DNA of 64,000 bases from Anaerophaga thermohalophila DSM 12881 (GCF_000191885.1 NZ_AEWI01000001.1:62001-126000); one strand, 5' to 3'. Counted from the stretch's first letter, positions 51,201 to 58,979 are shown. Numbers and translations are program-made. Notes: generated from the sequence alone by a model not told the origin.

Positions 51201-52447
51201 AGATAATCGCCGTACTTTGTGTTTATCTGCTCAATGGCCTTTCGGCGCTCAATGGTGCCCTCCTTGGTCTTTTTAAGGGCCTCAAATGTGGCGTCCAGCT
51301 GGTCAGTTTCCCGGTCGATATTTTCCGACATCTTGGCGGCGGCCTCGGCGGCGGCGTTCGTTTCTTTTTTAAAGACGACCAGAGCCGTAACCACGCCCGC
51401 AATAACAGAGGATAGCAAAAGAAGTGGATTTGCTTTTGATACCAAATTGAAGGCTACTTGTGCGTCCTTGGCTGTTTTTATGCCTCTTGCCAGCTCAAAC
51501 CATGCTTTTATATTGCTTGCCGCCATCGACGCCTTTTGAACGGCTGCAAATGAAATTACGGCTGCCTTATATGTGCCGTATGTGGCAATAATAACTTTCA
51601 GGATATTCCATACGTCCTCGTAATTCTCAACAAGGAATTTCGCCCCCTTAATGGCCCCGGTTATTACCCCCTCGTTATTCTTGCCGATGTCGTTAAACAT
51701 TCTATCAAAGGCGTCCCCGAGGTTGCTAATTAACCCGGGTATTGTTTCCATTTGCGAGGACATCAGGCCAGCGAACATCCCCCCCTCTTGAGTTAGAGAG
51801 TTAATTACCTTTTGCACCTCCGGGAAACCAACCTTTCCAGCCTCAACCAGCCCTTTCACCTCGCTTTCAGCAACCCCGAATTGCTTCGCAAGCTCTTTAA
51901 TCATTGGAATACCGCGCCCGGTAAACTGGTTTAAATCTTGTGTATAGAGGCGTCCTTGGGTCATAGTCGTACCGTATAGGTAAACAATATCATTTAAAGG
52001 AATGGAAAGCCCGGAAGCAATATCCCCGAGTTTTGTCAGTGTTGCGGTCGTGCTGTCTGCCGATTCACCGTATGCCAGCAATGATTTTGCCCCGGCTGCA
52101 ACTTCTTTCAACTGAAATGGCGTGTTTGCGGCCATGCTAACAATATCGGCCATCAGTGCGTCGGCCTTGCTCTTGCTTTTAAGCATTGTTTTAAATGAAA
52201 CTTCAAGTTGCTGAAATTCACCCCTTACGTTTGCAATCTGTTTCGCGTATGAAAATAGCTGCGAACCCCCAAAATAAACAGCCATGCCGGCCCCTATCTT
52301 CCTGAAAGCGCTGTCAATCCGGTTCCCCTCTTTTTCGGCCACGTTTCCTATTTTTGAGAACTGACTGTTTACACGTCTGGCCGTGGTTTGAAACTGTCTG
52401 TCATCCAAACCCACGCCGTACCACATTCTCCCGTTATCTGCTGGCAT
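48257..52447 (-). CDS. Tape measure protein
   Basis: This 1396-residue protein sets tail length, and part of it enters the host during DNA injection. The N-terminus (MPADNGRMWYGVGLDDRQFQTTARRVNSQF and the AANTPFQLKEVAAGAKSLLAYG region) is the TP901-type tape measure domain. Long coiled coils follow (about 400-950), with hydrophobic segments near 310-360 (SNPLLLLSSVIAGVVTALVVF-like) and 985-1,035 (AAMNISAGVIGMITGIQTL, ASVILAIVGAAVQVM). About 0.1 nm of tail per residue would imply a tail near 200 nm. The start lies five bases after the stop of the frameshifted chaperone extension. Confidence 0.92.
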   Translation of the reverse strand: MPADNGRMWYGVGLDDRQFQTTARRVNSQFSKIGNVAEKEGNRIDSAFRKIGAGMAVYFGGSQLFSYAKQIANVRGEFQQLEVSFKTMLKSKSKADALMADIVSMAANTPFQLKEVAAGAKSLLAYGESADSTTATLTKLGDIASGLSIPLNDIVYLYGTTMTQGRLYTQDLNQFTGRGIPMIKELAKQFGVAESEVKGLVEAGKVGFPEVQKVINSLTQEGGMFAGLMSSQMETIPGLISNLGDAFDRMFNDIGKNNEGVITGAIKGAKFLVENYEDVWNILKVIIATYGTYKAAVISFAAVQKASMAASNIKAWFELARGIKTAKDAQVAFNLVSKANPLLLLSSVIAGVVTALVVFKKETNAAAEAAAKMSENIDRETDQLDATFEALKKTKEGTIERRKAIEQINTKYGDYLDNMLTEKTTAEELAAAYRDVKDAIVEASLEKAKGEFLKSPQEDLEDANEKFYKEIANMAKEIAGADQRGRFQSYIDQIAQEVKKTGQFSMWDVEDAFRAAQAKNKYQTIDDWRKAFRAGDEERMSYDEIFKRVGGLDLRGIETAGTAFARQAKDLMNARSEFDKYAKGYLSTLEDDEQTKNNKKTETPELQNINEEIENTRANINRLKTDIRKLRTGETESADYAGDIEEKSKSLKEAEKRLELLIGEREEKVNNDLEKLKQSISEQSEQMQFDIEQARIDAMKDGIDKTLAQNELNYKKELYQLKKHREERKKELEKAGMSEETTSYYSDMEKAAFEAFQRANAEAVKQEQEKNEKLLLEYETLLQKRERLKNEYEEKRTELKEAGATSEHLWELDRQRDEALADIDNQIAQREASFIVWTEQLANMGLKQLRDALEAAEATLSNTESKLTDKERAILRAKIEELEKRLEIAEARDKTKGSSDGSNAKWKDTLEVMNEVQEATQNIISSFDGMDDATKTALSAAMNISAGVIGMITGIQTLSTAAAESIKAVERASVILAIVGAAVQVMTAIFKVFDHSKAEEEHQKAMQELMERRIKQQHEYNMLLLEQKLLMEEAASIFGEDVISKAKNSVETYRDAMELYRETIKGTRTDAEEWIREKYGGWGYNWIKDHPVVNAMREAKQAQYDAGIGALSDIEVVTGSKTVRSGFLGLGKKQKDVYSGILSVYPDLIDAENRLNLERAKAIVSTEKMRDADKELLQSMIDLEEQAREAEEALNDYLQETFGALGDGIMDSITEAISAGTDAWEDFGQAGAEVLEKLGKQIAYTLFFSESFKQLENDLKKVYQQTGKSDKEIAEESGALVEQFYNGIGSQMEAAQGFLEGWDKQFESLDLWDGARREGASKGFGAMTQDSADELNGRFTAIQAHTYAINEGVRALVVNSDASLSYLSGIEQNTRRLARIETSLDEMNTKGLKLKA

Positions 52448-52452
52448 ATTGA

Positions 52453-52725
52453 TTATTGTTTGACGACCTCTCGGTCTGATTCTGATTTAAAGTTTTCCGG
52501 ATTGTTTGCGTCCAGTCTTTCATCGTATTTTGGGCGATCCCCTGATTTGTTTTTATTGCTTTCCTTTAAATCGTCGTAACTCGGAATTACCGAACTGTAA
52601 AGAATCATGTTTGCATAACTCATGCGGTATAGGACGTAATCAAAGGACAGGGAATAATTCTTTGCAACCCCGGCAATAATGGCCCAAATACTGTCATTTT
52701 TTAAACCACTTCCTCCGCTTTTCTT
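52453..52725 (-). CDS. Tail assembly chaperone extension (T-like), in the -1 frame
   Basis: Beyond the stop of the upstream chaperone gene the -1 frame is open for about 90 codons (KKKSGGSGLKNDSIWAIIAG, then a helical WxI..A..Y.LSFDYVL segment, MSYANMILYSSVIPSYDDL and a charged tail). It ends five bases before the tape measure gene. Content and place match the T part of the lambda G/GT pair, made by -1 frameshifting. The shift would occur in the A-rich stretch at 52,717-52,730 (minus-strand ACAAAAAGAAAAGC). No classic X-XXY-YYZ heptamer is exact, so a separate start, for example ATG of MSYAN, remains possible. Confidence 0.65.
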   Translation of the reverse strand, partial: KKSGGSGLKNDSIWAIIAGVAKNYSLSFDYVLYRMSYANMILYSSVIPSYDDLKESNKNKSGDRPKYDERLDANNPENFKSESDREVVKQ

Positions 52726-53177
52726 TTTGTCTGTCTGAGAATGTTTACCTCCGCGAGGGAAGTGGTAATTCCGAAAAAATCAGCGACCTCCATCGAATTA
52801 AGGCGCTCAACAATGATTTGAGAAAGCACCGAGGGCGGTTCTTGCAAAAGCATATCGGCCAGCTCGTCTGCTGTTATCTTTTTTTTATATGAAAAAAGGC
52901 CAAAAAAAGACCTTTCACTAACAACTTGAACACCTGTTACCCCCAATAAAAGATATGCGGCTATTTTGCCTACAATCCTGCAATCCCGAGCCACTCTCAA
53001 CACTTCATACACCATCTGTTCAACATTGCTGTTCACAGAAGGCATTTTGCTAACCAGTTCGGAAATTTTTATCAGTGTTGCGGTAGAGGGAGGGGCGGCC
53101 TTAATAGCCACCCCCTGAATAGTGTATTCTGTGGGCTCTTCAAGTATGGTTTTTGAAGTTTTACTCTCAATCGTCAT
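52701..53177 (-). CDS. Tail assembly chaperone (G-like)
   Basis: This 158-residue helical protein lies between the tail tube and tape measure genes, the place of lambda gpG. Such proteins coat the tape measure protein during tail assembly and are absent from the virion. It ends with RQTKRKAEEVV over an A-rich run, after which an extension continues in the -1 frame (52,453-52,725). The family cannot be named from sequence alone. Confidence 0.7.
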   Translation of the reverse strand: MTIESKTSKTILEEPTEYTIQGVAIKAAPPSTATLIKISELVSKMPSVNSNVEQMVYEVLRVARDCRIVGKIAAYLLLGVTGVQVVSERSFFGLFSYKKKITADELADMLLQEPPSVLSQIIVERLNSMEVADFFGITTSLAEVNILRQTKRKAEEVV

Positions 53178-53180
53178 ACC

Positions 53181-53672
53181 TTATGCCTTTTTAAATTTTG
53201 TGTAAAGTTCACCGTCGGCACAAGCCAGAATGGTAAATATTACATCTGCGTAATGCCCCTCTTCCTCGCTGTAACCATCTTTATAGGTCACGCTTGCCTT
53301 GCGAATTTCCAGCCCGGTGGCGCCTGTGTTCTTAGGCGTCAATTTCACAGAATACGGGTCATTCACAATTTGCGATTTCACGGTTAACTTATCTTCAACA
53401 TCATCGTGTGTTGCGTCAATGAGTGTCGCCAAGAATGCAAAATCGGGCTCAATAATGCGGGTTGTAAGAGTGATTTCGCCCTCGCTCTGTTCTTTCGCAA
53501 CAGTAACGCCCCCGGTAGCTTTCATTTCCAAAACCTCCCCGTCGGCGGATTCCAGCGAAGTTGAACGGTCGGCAATAGTGCCTATGCTTTGAAGAGTGGT
53601 AGCCATTGCATCGGCGGCCCCGGTTTTTCCTATTTCAATGGTACATTTCGACCACGACATTATTAGTGACAT
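53181..53672 (-). CDS. Major tail tube protein
   Basis: This 163-residue beta-rich protein lies between the tail terminator and chaperone genes and would form the tail tube by hexamer stacking. The segment GEVLEMKATGGVTVAKEQSEGEITLTTRIIEPDF fits the tube fold. The start could be MSLIMSW or the internal MSWSKCTIEIG. It ends four bases before the chaperone gene. Confidence 0.72.
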   Translation of the reverse strand: MSLIMSWSKCTIEIGKTGAADAMATTLQSIGTIADRSTSLESADGEVLEMKATGGVTVAKEQSEGEITLTTRIIEPDFAFLATLIDATHDDVEDKLTVKSQIVNDPYSVKLTPKNTGATGLEIRKASVTYKDGYSEEEGHYADVIFTILACADGELYTKFKKA

Positions 53673-53684
53673 AATCCAAAATAT

Positions 53685-54089
53685 TTAATCGGTTATTAAT
53701 CTGAAATTTAACTTTGCATTTACGAAGTGCTGTCCCAAGCCCTCTTCCTTAAAGGTCTGAATCATATCGTTTAGCGAACAATCATACATTGGGGTGTTTA
53801 TGCTTCCGATGATTTCATTAAGCGCGGTTTCAATCTCCCGGCACCGGGCCGAATTTCTGTAAGCGCGGCCATCATACACAACATCAGGAACGTAAACATT
53901 AACAACCACCACGCCCGACTGAATCTGTCCGTCAATGCCAGAGACAAACGCGATAACGGCGTCCTCGGTCTTGGCGTCAAGCGGTCGCATTCCCTGTTTG
54001 TAAATGGTTCCATTGATAACGCCCGGGAGCTGTGAGCTCCTGAGAATGTCGTAAAAATCCTGCTCTATGGCGCTTCCTGTTTTCTTCAT
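53685..54089 (-). CDS. Tail terminator-like protein (DUF3168/gpU-like position)
   Basis: This 134-residue protein begins IEQDFYDILRSSQLPGVINGTIYK and continues with alternating strands (SGVVVVNVYVPDVVYDGRAY, AKLNFRLI), as in small tail completion proteins. Such proteins cap the tail tube and join it to the head. The place after the HK97 gp10-like gene (four-base overlap) supports the call; the family itself is not certain. Confidence 0.65.
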   Translation of the reverse strand: MKKTGSAIEQDFYDILRSSQLPGVINGTIYKQGMRPLDAKTEDAVIAFVSGIDGQIQSGVVVVNVYVPDVVYDGRAYRNSARCREIETALNEIIGSINTPMYDCSLNDMIQTFKEEGLGQHFVNAKLNFRLITD

Positions 54090-54526
54090 TTGAATCCGAG
54101 TTTCTTCATTAGTTTAGGGGTAACATCTGCGGCTTTCAGCTCAGACGAAGCCAAAACATTAAGTCCGCGCGCTTCCACATAAGCGGCGTAATCCATGCCG
54201 GCAACCACTATTAAGGCAAAACCCTTGCTGTATTGACCTATCAGCTCATTGATGAATTTTTTACCATTTTTCAGGCCCTTACCGCCCTGCTTCACTTGCT
54301 CGAACTTCATTGTCGAAACCACCCGCCCGTTGTGCAAAACCACATACCCGATTGAACTTCTGAGGTTCCCTGTTTGGTCAGTGTAAGCCCCGTTATTCTT
54401 AGCTTCATTGATACACTGCTCGCCGATATACATTAAGGTATTGACGACGGATAATTCAATCCGCCGTAATTGCTGAACGGTGTACTGTTCTATGTGCTTT
54501 CTCGGTGTGAGCGACTTAATTCCCAT
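54086..54526 (-). CDS. HK97 gp10-like head-tail/tail component
   Basis: This 146-residue basic protein has INEAKNNGAYTDQTGNLRSSIGYVV, the signature of gp10-like proteins that form the neck or tail completion. The C-terminus KLGFK overlaps the next start by four bases. It acts in joining tails to filled heads. Confidence 0.75.
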   Translation of the reverse strand: MGIKSLTPRKHIEQYTVQQLRRIELSVVNTLMYIGEQCINEAKNNGAYTDQTGNLRSSIGYVVLHNGRVVSTMKFEQVKQGGKGLKNGKKFINELIGQYSKGFALIVVAGMDYAAYVEARGLNVLASSELKAADVTPKLMKKLGFK

Positions 54527-54527
54527 A

Positions 54528-54845
54528 TCAAACGGTAATTTTCGTGCGGTTCACGAATGTTAGTTTCTCCGCGTTCTGAACATCAAACTCTCCCAGCTCT
54601 TCCCCGGCGTCTGTCTTTAATCTTACCCGGGTGTATGGAAACTCGAGACCGTCAATTATCGCTGTATATTTTGCGACTGTGAATCGGCCCCCGGTGTAAG
54701 TTCCTGTTGTGTTCCGAGTGTTTGCTCTGATATTTGCCGGTATCGGGTCGCTCCAACCGGAAGACAAAGGGGCGGGGTCGCCGTTCTGGTCAATTCCCGC
54801 CCCGCTGTTTAACAACCCAAGTATGTAACCATTCACTAAACTCAT
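54528..54845 (-). CDS. Head closure / head-tail connector protein
   Basis: This 105-residue beta-rich protein includes DPIPANIRANTRNTTGTYTGGRF and YTRVRLKTDAGEELGEF. Size and position between the adaptor and gp10-like genes match the SPP1 gp16-type stopper that closes the head after packaging. Its start overlaps the previous stop by four bases. Confidence 0.62.
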   Translation of the reverse strand: MSLVNGYILGLLNSGAGIDQNGDPAPLSSGWSDPIPANIRANTRNTTGTYTGGRFTVAKYTAIIDGLEFPYTRVRLKTDAGEELGEFDVQNAEKLTFVNRTKITV

Positions 54846-55174
54846 ACATCATCCCCCTCATAGCTGAAAACTTGGCGGATATTAGGCTGGTATGCACTGT
54901 CCCCCAACTCCTGATAGATAATGTTTGCCATATCTTTAAAACGCCTCTTTTCCACTTCTGACAAACTGATATTTACGCCTTCCTCAGAAATACTTGGGGC
55001 CATACTTAGCCACATTAGGACATCCGCCTCTGACAAACGAAAAGCGCTCGACGTTCTGGTTTCTGTATTAACCGAGACCCCCAAATCAAGCCCCCGTTTG
55101 CTGGCTATGTTTTCAAGGGCCGCCCCCGGGATTGGATACCCGGATAGGCCCGTCAATGCTTCCTTTACTGTCAT
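54842..55174 (-). CDS. Head-tail adaptor protein (gp6/gp15-like position)
   Basis: This 110-residue helical protein follows directly after the capsid gene. It includes MTVKEALTGLSGYPIPGAALENIA and a conserved-looking FKDMANIIYQELGD segment. The position is that of the ring protein attached under the portal. Assignment is by order, length and helical content. Confidence 0.6.
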   Translation of the reverse strand: MTVKEALTGLSGYPIPGAALENIASKRGLDLGVSVNTETRTSSAFRLSEADVLMWLSMAPSISEEGVNISLSEVEKRRFKDMANIIYQELGDSAYQPNIRQVFSYEGDDV

Positions 55175-55187
55175 TTCATGCTAATTT

Positions 55188-56282
55188 TTAAGCGGCTGCG
55201 TTTTTGGTATCAAGAATGTAGATAGCATCCACGCCGTTTAGAACTGGAAGAACATTTGCCTGTGCGCTGGTATATTCGCGCAAGGGGTCGTTCTTGTGAT
55301 ACTTCGACACCAACGTATAATTGGTCGCCTTTTCGTAAGCCACATTTTCGACAGGGTGGTTTTCCTCTGCCAGTGAGCCATAAAACAGGCTACCGATTTG
55401 CTCGGTGGTAATGAACGTAACAGCCCCCTCAGTCCAAGGTTTGACAGCTGTTCGCTTGCCGTTTTTCTCAATCTGAACGGCCCGGTCAACGACTTGAATA
55501 ATCAGGTTGTAATCCTCTAACAAGAATTCGTTAACCTGAGTAAGCGTCGGAACAGGCGGCTTGGTTGCGCTGGTCACTGCCAGCCCAAGAGCTGTCGCGT
55601 TGCGCTCTTTAACCTGTGCGGTTTTCTTGAAGTTGTTGAAAGTAGCCCTGTCCATCAGAATTTTTGTAAAAACGTGCCCTTTAGGGGAGCCCGCCTCCAC
55701 AATTTTTTCGATGTCGTCAAGCGGCGTAGCATTGATAGCATCAGACCAGACTGTTGCAACTTTTACCTTATTCTCGTCTGGAATGCCATAATCAATGCGA
55801 ACACCAATACCGGCGTTGTTTTCGCTGGTAATGGAGGTTACGCCGGAACTCAGAGCTTGCAGGAACATAAATTCCAAGCGCTCTTCGATACCGGTAATCG
55901 CTTTCTTGGCGTCACCGAACAGCTTTGCCACAACATCAGCCTCGCGGCCCCCTCGGGCAACAAGAATATCCAGGTCGGAAAGCTGCTTTTCTGACAAATA
56001 CAGTTTCAAACCAAGCTTGGGGATATCCCCCTCGGCTTTCTTAATAGAATCGCGCTTTTTAAGCGGGAGCGGGGAATCCATTGCCACAACATCGGCGGCA
56101 ACAATGCTACCATTCAGAGACAAGCTCGACCACTTCAGGTCGGTGGAGTACTCTTCGGAAAGCATGGTTTTAAACAGGTAAACAGGCGCGTTTTTTGCCC
56201 CGTTTACCGTCTCAATGACTTTCGTCACAATGGCCGAGAAGTATTTTTTTACATACTCGGGGAAAAGTGATTGTAATTGCAT
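55188..56282 (-). CDS. Major capsid protein (gpE-like, HK97 fold)
   Basis: This 364-residue shell protein resembles the Phage_cap_E group. The N-terminus LQSLFPEYVKKYFSAIVTKVIE is followed by PLPLKKRDSIKKAEGDIPKLGLKLYLSEKQLSDLD (the E-loop region), the FLQALSSGVTSIT segment, a P-domain stretch VFTKILMDRATFNNFKKTAQV and VTFITTEQIGSLFYG near the end. It sits behind scaffold and decoration genes on the same strand, the normal order for capsid assembly. Confidence 0.85.
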   Translation of the reverse strand: MQLQSLFPEYVKKYFSAIVTKVIETVNGAKNAPVYLFKTMLSEEYSTDLKWSSLSLNGSIVAADVVAMDSPLPLKKRDSIKKAEGDIPKLGLKLYLSEKQLSDLDILVARGGREADVVAKLFGDAKKAITGIEERLEFMFLQALSSGVTSITSENNAGIGVRIDYGIPDENKVKVATVWSDAINATPLDDIEKIVEAGSPKGHVFTKILMDRATFNNFKKTAQVKERNATALGLAVTSATKPPVPTLTQVNEFLLEDYNLIIQVVDRAVQIEKNGKRTAVKPWTEGAVTFITTEQIGSLFYGSLAEENHPVENVAYEKATNYTLVSKYHKNDPLREYTSAQANVLPVLNGVDAIYILDTKNAAA

Positions 56283-56309
56283 TCTTTTAATCTTTTAAGC
56301 GTTCAACAA

Positions 56310-56699
56310 TTAGTCAGCCTCGAAACGAATCAAAGGCAATGCATCCTGTACCGATGCGGGAATGGAATAAACAGCCGCCTCCGGGTTCACGGTGCCACGC
56401 ACCACGATAGAAGCCCGGGGGTCGGTGGTTAAAAGTGTACCTCCAAGAATACCAACCACCTTTGCGGCGTTGGTTTCGTCAATGGTTACTTCACCCGTTA
56501 CCTCGTCAACTGATAATGCAATAGGTTTATACTCCCCGGCGTCATAAATAATCGGGTGCCCGGCGGGAATGGTTTCTTTATCCCATCCGGTAACATCAAG
56601 TGTGCGCCCACCCCGGATAAATTCAATCGCTTCCGCAATAACCACGTTGTCGTTGGTGGTATCAACGGTCTGCGTTCTGTTTAATGTTACTTGTGCCAT
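56310..56699 (-). CDS. Head decoration-like protein
   Basis: This 129-residue beta-rich protein lies between scaffold and capsid genes. VTIDETNAAKVVGILGGTLLTTDPRASIVVRGTVN resembles capsid-stabilising proteins of the lambda gpD type. It has no transmembrane or catalytic features. The place and size support the call; experimental evidence would be virion proteomics. Confidence 0.68.
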   Translation of the reverse strand: MAQVTLNRTQTVDTTNDNVVIAEAIEFIRGGRTLDVTGWDKETIPAGHPIIYDAGEYKPIALSVDEVTGEVTIDETNAAKVVGILGGTLLTTDPRASIVVRGTVNPEAAVYSIPASVQDALPLIRFEAD

Positions 56700-56705
56700 G
56701 CGTCA

Positions 56706-57350
56706 CTACATTTTTTCGATTAAACTTTTAGCTTCATCTTCTGAAACAGTGCCCTCAACACGGCCTCCAACCTCTAAACCTTTGCCGGCCTGCTTCGCTG
56801 TTGATAACTGCGAAATGATTTCGGCCTCTTTCTCCAAGGACTGAATCTGCTCTGTGAGGTCTTTTTCAGGGTCAATGCGCGAAAGCCAAGATTTTTTCAA
56901 ATCTTCATGGAGTCCGGCCAGCTTTTCGGAAGAATTAAAAGCCTTCGCGGCGGCCTGCTCTTTGGTTTTCGTTTCCTTTTCCTTTTCAAAAGCCTCAATC
57001 CTTGCGGCCAGCTCCTTATTGGTATCAATAAGAGTCTTAGCCCATTCAGGAACATCTTCATCTTGTTTTGGCTGTTCAGATTTTTTCGGCTCAGTGTTAA
57101 TTTTCTCGCCGTCCTTCAGATTGTATTTGTTTTCATACCCCCTGATTGCATCTTGCGCCCGGCGGTCTCCCTCGGCTTGTGCATGTTTGGCGGAAAAAGT
57201 CAAAACATCAATGACCCCGTCGTTTAAAACGGTTTCAATCTGCCCCTCTTCTGTAATGATTTTGCTGTACCGGTCTGCAACCCCATCCAGATAGGCAGCC
57301 TGAACCCCTGGCATTTTGGTTTTCAGGAATGCTAAAATTGCCTGTTTCAT
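56706..57350 (-). CDS. Capsid scaffolding protein
   Basis: This 214-residue, very charged, helical protein has a Pro/Lys/Glu linker (TEPKKSEQPKQDEDVPEW) and a coiled coil (NKELAARIEAFEKEKETKT), as in GP20-type scaffolds that guide head assembly and then leave. It precedes the decoration and capsid genes. A TAAATTTG element at 57,378-57,385 and the palindrome at 57,402-57,419 lie upstream, so transcription of the head genes may restart here after the inserted plus-strand cassette. Confidence 0.78.
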   Translation of the reverse strand: MKQAILAFLKTKMPGVQAAYLDGVADRYSKIITEEGQIETVLNDGVIDVLTFSAKHAQAEGDRRAQDAIRGYENKYNLKDGEKINTEPKKSEQPKQDEDVPEWAKTLIDTNKELAARIEAFEKEKETKTKEQAAAKAFNSSEKLAGLHEDLKKSWLSRIDPEKDLTEQIQSLEKEAEIISQLSTAKQAGKGLEVGGRVEGTVSEDEAKSLIEKM

Positions 57351-57401
57351 AGTGATTTATTTTTTTGATTTCAGTTTCAAATTTATTGAAAATCTACAAA
57401 A

Positions 57402-57419
57402 TGTTTATGATATAAGCAC
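57402..57419 (-). promoter_or_regulatory. Candidate phage operator/activator site 2
   Basis: TGTTTAT-GAT-ATAAGCA is an inverted repeat with one mismatch and is close to the site at 40,391-40,408. On the minus strand it lies 16 bases before TAAATTTG (57,378-57,385), the same spacing as at the lysis genes. It also lies just upstream of the plus-strand promoter at 57,438. Confidence 0.42.
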
Positions 57420-57437
57420 TTTTTTTTGTGTTTTTGC

Positions 57438-57468
57438 TTGTTATTTTTAAAATAGCGCGCTATGTTTG
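57438..57468 (+). promoter_or_regulatory. Host-type promoter of the plus-strand cassette
   Basis: TTG (57,438-57,440), a 20-base spacer and TATGTTTG (57,461-57,468) match the host consensus. Expression from the silent prophage is therefore likely. Transcription would start near 57,475. Confidence 0.6.
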
Positions 57469-57498
57469 TAACCGTCAAACAACATAAAACTAATTGAT

Positions 57499-57756
57499 AT
57501 GAAGACTATTGCAGTGTTTTACAAAGCCAAAACCCAAGAGAATTATTTAAAACCGTCTAAAATTGCAAAAGTGGTTTGTCAGAGGTCAACAGAGGCGGAG
57601 TATGCTAAAATCCGAAGGGAATATTTGGAAAACCCGGAATATTCAAAAGCTCTCTCTTTTTGCTGGTGGCTGGAGGATGCAGACGCCGACCGCATCTTGA
57701 ACCGCATAATTGAGCGCGAAGCCGATAGAGTTGGCATCGATTACGAAACTGTTTAA
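57499..57756 (+). CDS. Small hypothetical phage protein
   Basis: This 85-residue protein of mixed charge begins MKTIAVFYKAKTQENYLKPS and ends with an acidic helix (DADRILNRIIEREADRVGID). I do not recognise it. It is the first gene of the plus-strand cassette, 31 bases after the expected transcription start and 34 bases before the DUF932 gene, so the two are probably made together. Confidence 0.65.
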   Translation: MKTIAVFYKAKTQENYLKPSKIAKVVCQRSTEAEYAKIRREYLENPEYSKALSFCWWLEDADADRILNRIIEREADRVGIDYETV

Positions 57757-57790
57757 CATTTAATTGGTATACACTTAAATATTAAAAATT

Positions 57791-58933
57791 ATGGAAGCTT
57801 TGACTGTGAAAAACGAAGCAATGACCGCACAAGAGGGTCTGAATCAAGTGGTAATTAACAAGGTGCAAAACATGATTGAGCGCAACCGGATGAACGTTGA
57901 AAATACAATGCAGCGTTTAATTAGTGAACAGAAAATGGCACAAGATTTTATTGTTCCTATAGGGGCAAGGAACCAGAATACGGCCCCGGCAATGACTTTC
58001 GCCGGGGAGGAAAAACTCTTGGTTAATCTGCCATCTGGTGAATTCTCATTGCATGATAACGCAACAGGGCAACTGGCCGAAAAAATGGGCGTGCCGGTGC
58101 GATACCTGAAAGGGCTTTCTAAGGGCTCTGATTGGGAACGCAAACTGGCCGCAACTGTATTGAATGAACACAGTTTAAACAGCCATAAAAACCGGGTATT
58201 AGTGCGGTCAGTGGGTAACGAAGTGAGGGCGGTTTTATCTGACAGCTATCGCCGGATAAACAGCTCAGTAATCCTAATGGCCTTTATGCAAGAGGCGCTT
58301 CAACAGGGGGCTTTAATGGCCGATGCATACATGAGTGATACGAAAGTTTGGGCCGAGACAATCCTCCCGACCCCGATAACGGTGCCCACGAAACAGAATG
58401 GGGACGTGGTAATATTTATGGGGGCCCGATTCAGCACCTCAGACTATGGGGATGGGGCTGTGGATATGCGGTCTTTCATGCTGAACGGCGCTTGTCTCAA
58501 TGGCATGGTGCGCGAATCAGTAATGAAGCAGGTGCATTTAGGGGCCAAATTACCGGACAATCTGGCTCTTAGCGAGCGAACATACGAGCTGGATACACAA
58601 ACCACCGTATCGGCCGTAAATGACCTTACAAGGGGGCTATTTTCAAAAGATGCATTTATGGCAAAAGCAATCGAAATTCAGAAAGCCAGCGAAATGAATG
58701 TGGATTTTGAAAAGGAACTGAAAAACCTTGTCTCCCGGGGGGCTCTCACAAAACCAGACCGGGAAGAAGTGGAAACACTGATAATGAATAACAAGCCCGA
58801 GGACGGTGTGACAGGCGGGCCCTCGCTCTGGAAACTTACGCAAGCAATAACTGCTCATGCCCGGACAGCCGACCCGGTAAGAGCTCGGGAAATGCACGAA
58901 ATCAGCGGTGAATTGCTAAACCGAGTGAAGTAA
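57791..58933 (+). CDS. DUF932 phage/plasmid-like protein
   Basis: This 380-residue protein of the DUF932 family, found on many phages and plasmids, has no established biochemical role. Recognisable segments are GVPVRYLKGLSKGSDWERKLAATVLN, VLVRSVGNEVRAVLSDSYRRINSSVIL (the conserved core) and GARFSTSDYGDGAVDMRSFMLNGACLNGMV. It is encoded opposite to the structural genes, between scaffold and MuF, with its own promoter upstream and a terminator after its stop. That makes it a cargo (moron-type) gene rather than a virion gene. Some family members occur near anti-defence genes, but nothing here proves such a role. Confidence 0.82.
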   Translation: MEALTVKNEAMTAQEGLNQVVINKVQNMIERNRMNVENTMQRLISEQKMAQDFIVPIGARNQNTAPAMTFAGEEKLLVNLPSGEFSLHDNATGQLAEKMGVPVRYLKGLSKGSDWERKLAATVLNEHSLNSHKNRVLVRSVGNEVRAVLSDSYRRINSSVILMAFMQEALQQGALMADAYMSDTKVWAETILPTPITVPTKQNGDVVIFMGARFSTSDYGDGAVDMRSFMLNGACLNGMVRESVMKQVHLGAKLPDNLALSERTYELDTQTTVSAVNDLTRGLFSKDAFMAKAIEIQKASEMNVDFEKELKNLVSRGALTKPDREEVETLIMNNKPEDGVTGGPSLWKLTQAITAHARTADPVRAREMHEISGELLNRVK

Positions 58934-58952
58934 ACGGAATTTTAACCAACCT

Positions 58953-58979
58953 CGCCCGGGAAATTCTCGGGCGTTTTTT
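58953..58979 (+). terminator. Terminator after the DUF932 gene
   Basis: CGCCCG (58,953-58,958) pairs with CGGGCG (58,968-58,973), followed by six T. It separates the first two cassette genes from the small gene and the glycohydrolase gene. Confidence 0.75.
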
